Below are positions 62,183-64,000 of a DNA stretch of 64,000 bases, in pieces. Where the stretch lies: the NCBI GenBank assembly GCA_030704225.1, contig CP131915.1:2976001-3040000 (forward strand), in the 5' to 3' direction. The stretch is from Kosakonia sp. H02 (GTDB lineage Bacteria > Pseudomonadota > Gammaproteobacteria > Enterobacterales > Enterobacteriaceae). The translations under genes and the position numbers were made by a program. Each line of letters starts with the position of its first letter. Position 1 is the first letter of the stretch. The notes beneath the pieces were generated by a model, which was not told the origin of the DNA, did no database searches, and worked only from the letters and a program-made list of their open reading frames with translations.

Positions 62183-62757
62183 TGTCCACACTTCTTTATC
62201 TGCATGGTTTTAACAGTTCTCCGCTTTCCGGCAAAGCGACGCAGCTTTCGCAGTGGATGGCGCAAAACCACCCGGAGATCAATGTGCTGATACCGCAGTT
62301 ACCGCCTTATCCGGCTCAGGCCGCAGAACTGCTGGAATCGCTGGTGCTGGAGCAGGGTGGAAAACAGCTTGGCTTAGTCGGTTCGTCGTTGGGCGGTTAT
62401 CTGGCGACCTGGCTTTCGCAATGTTTTATGTTGCCCGCAGTGGTGGTGAATCCCGCGGTGCGGCCGTTTGAATTGCTGGCAGATTATCTTGGCAATAACG
62501 AGAATCCCTACACAGGGCAGCAATATGTGCTAGAGTCTCGCCATATTTACGAGCTCAAAGTGATGCAAGTTGACCCGCTTGAAGCACCGGATTTAATCTG
62601 GCTGCTGCAACAAACCGGGGACGAAGTGCTGGATTACCGCCAGGCGGTGGCATATTACGATGCCTGCCGTCAGACAGTTGAAGAGGGTGGGAATCATGCC
62701 TTTATCGGCTTTGAGAATCATTTCACACAGATTATCGATTTCCTTGGGCTGCATTGA
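62182..62757 (+). CDS. yqiA: Esterase YqiA
   Basis: A 191-residue alpha/beta hydrolase with the nucleophile motif GSSLGGY (about residue 72), a late aspartate near GDEVLDY and a histidine in GNHAF. It acts on short acyl-CoA and palmitoyl esters in vitro; the in-vivo substrate is unknown. Its ATG touches the cpdA stop, which indicates translational coupling. parE begins 41 bases later. Confidence 0.93.
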   Translation: MSTLLYLHGFNSSPLSGKATQLSQWMAQNHPEINVLIPQLPPYPAQAAELLESLVLEQGGKQLGLVGSSLGGYLATWLSQCFMLPAVVVNPAVRPFELLADYLGNNENPYTGQQYVLESRHIYELKVMQVDPLEAPDLIWLLQQTGDEVLDYRQAVAYYDACRQTVEEGGNHAFIGFENHFTQIIDFLGLH

Positions 62758-62798
62758 GCCAACCGGGAAACGATGCGGTCACTATCTACGAACACACC

Positions 62799-64000
62799 AT
62801 GACGCAATCCTATAACGCTGATGCCATAGAGGTACTCACCGGGCTTGAGCCGGTTCGCCGCCGTCCGGGGATGTACACCGATACCACGCGCCCTAACCAT
62901 TTAGGCCAGGAAGTTATTGATAACAGCGTCGATGAGGCGCTGGCGGGTCACGCAAAACGCGTAGACGTCATTTTGCACGCGGACCAGTCGCTGGAAGTTA
63001 TCGACGACGGGCGCGGCATGCCGGTGGATATCCACCCGGAAGAGGGCGTACCGGCTGTTGAGCTGATCCTCTGCCGTCTGCATGCGGGCGGTAAATTCTC
63101 CAACAAAAACTACCAGTTCTCCGGCGGCCTGCACGGCGTGGGGATTTCGGTGGTTAACGCCTTGTCCCGCCGCGTGGAAGTGACCGTCAAACGTGACGGC
63201 CAGGTTTACAGCATCGCGTTTGAAAACGGCGAAAAAGTGCAGGATTTGCACGTGATCGGCACCTGCGGTAAACGCAATACCGGCACCAGCGTCCATTTCT
63301 GGCCGGATGTCTCCTTCTTCGACAGCCCGCGTTTCTCGGTTTCCCGCCTGACCCACCTGCTGAAAGCCAAAGCGGTGCTGTGTCCGGGTGTTGAAATCAC
63401 TTTTAAAGATGAAGTGAATAACGCCGAGCAGCGCTGGTGTTACGAGGATGGCCTGAACGATTACCTGAGCGAAGCGGTGAACGGCCTGCCGACGCTGCCG
63501 GAAAAACCGTTTATCGGTAATTTCTCCGCTGAAACCGAAGCGGTGGACTGGGCGTTGCTGTGGCTACCGGAAGGCGGCGAGCTGCTGACGGAAAGCTACG
63601 TTAACCTTATTCCGACCATGCAGGGCGGTACGCACGTTAACGGCTTGCGTCAGGGTTTGCTTGATGCGATGCGTGAATTCTGCGAATACCGCAACATTTT
63701 GCCGCGCGGCGTGAAGCTCTCAGCGGAAGATATCTGGGATCGCTGCGCGTATGTGCTGTCGGTGAAAATGCAGGATCCGCAATTCGCCGGGCAGACCAAA
63801 GAGCGTTTGTCGTCCCGTCAGTGCGCCGCGTTTGTTTCTGGCGTGGTGAAAGATGCGTTCAGCCTGTGGCTGAATCAGAATATTCAAACCGCCGAGCTGC
63901 TGGCGGAAATGGCGATTTCCAGCGCTCAGCGCCGTATGCGCGCCGCCAAAAAAGTGGTGCGTAAAAAGCTGACCAGCGGCCCGGCGCTGCCTGGTAAGCT
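62799..64000 (+). CDS. parE: DNA topoisomerase IV subunit B ParE (5' part)
   Basis: The first 400 of about 630 codons, cut by the window end. MTQSYNADAIEVLTGLEPVRR opens the protein. The GHKL ATPase has DNSVDEAL, DDGRGMP and GGLHGVGISVVNALS, followed by the transducer domain. ParE forms the topoisomerase IV ATPase that, with ParC, decatenates chromosomes. The start at 62799 lies 41 bases past the yqiA stop. Confidence 0.97.
   Translation, partial: MTQSYNADAIEVLTGLEPVRRRPGMYTDTTRPNHLGQEVIDNSVDEALAGHAKRVDVILHADQSLEVIDDGRGMPVDIHPEEGVPAVELILCRLHAGGKFSNKNYQFSGGLHGVGISVVNALSRRVEVTVKRDGQVYSIAFENGEKVQDLHVIGTCGKRNTGTSVHFWPDVSFFDSPRFSVSRLTHLLKAKAVLCPGVEITFKDEVNNAEQRWCYEDGLNDYLSEAVNGLPTLPEKPFIGNFSAETEAVDWALLWLPEGGELLTESYVNLIPTMQGGTHVNGLRQGLLDAMREFCEYRNILPRGVKLSAEDIWDRCAYVLSVKMQDPQFAGQTKERLSSRQCAAFVSGVVKDAFSLWLNQNIQTAELLAEMAISSAQRRMRAAKKVVRKKLTSGPALPGK

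Overview
The window is chromosomal DNA from a member of the Enterobacteriaceae. About fifty core genes are recognisable as close homologues of Escherichia coli K-12 genes, in almost the same order but read in the opposite direction. The accessory genes and the absence of several K-12 loci (ebg operon, glgS, yqiJK, the yqiGHI fimbrial block) suggest a Kosakonia/Enterobacter-like genus. The genus is inferred from gene content and was not tested by any search.

Layout. 1-6.1 kb: partial yhaK, the LysR regulator yhaJ, yhaH, yqjG, yqjF and the envelope-associated run yqjKEDC, mzrA, yqjA. 6.4-12 kb: hexuronate uptake and catabolism (exuR, exuT, uxaC, uxaA), with ExuR-like boxes and a CRP-like site. 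12-21.7 kb: ygjV, sstT, alx with its yybP-ykoY-type (PRE) leader, ygjR, ygjP, rlmG, fadH and patA, with REP/BIME elements on both sides of fadH. 22-27.2 kb: the aerotaxis receptor aer, a second chemoreceptor with a near-consensus sigma-28 promoter, and the divergent yqjI/yqjH pair with YqjI-like and Fur-like sites.

27.2-33.8 kb is the main accessory region, between yqjH and tRNA-Ile2 (ileX), where K-12 has no such genes. It holds an orphan coiled-coil protein with a J-domain-like HPD motif; a catabolic unit made of a LacI-type regulator, a HisD/HpsN-type dehydrogenase and a GntP-type permease, with palindromic operators; and an AT-rich hexapeptide acetyltransferase.

33.8-43.3 kb: mug, the macromolecular synthesis operon rpsU-dnaG-rpoD, tsaD, plsY, folB, uppP and cca. 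43.4-53.4 kb: ygiM, ygiF, glnE, hldE, ubiK, an FMN riboswitch with ribB, a small membrane protein, zupT and ygiD. 53.7-56.6 kb: a three-gene TRAP transporter inserted between ygiD and ygiC. 56.7-64 kb: ygiC, ygiB, tolC with a marbox, the nudF-yqiB-cpdA-yqiA-parE run, and parE truncated by the window end.

Most of the window is ordinary core genome. The parts that deserve attention are the HisD-like/GntP/LacI unit and its repeated operator word, the orphan HPD protein, the TRAP system (possibly a second hexuronate importer in a genome that also has exuT-uxaCA), the flagellar-regulon chemoreceptor, the structured leader of patA, and a small membrane protein after ribB. No CRISPR array, prophage, transposase or toxin-antitoxin pair was seen.
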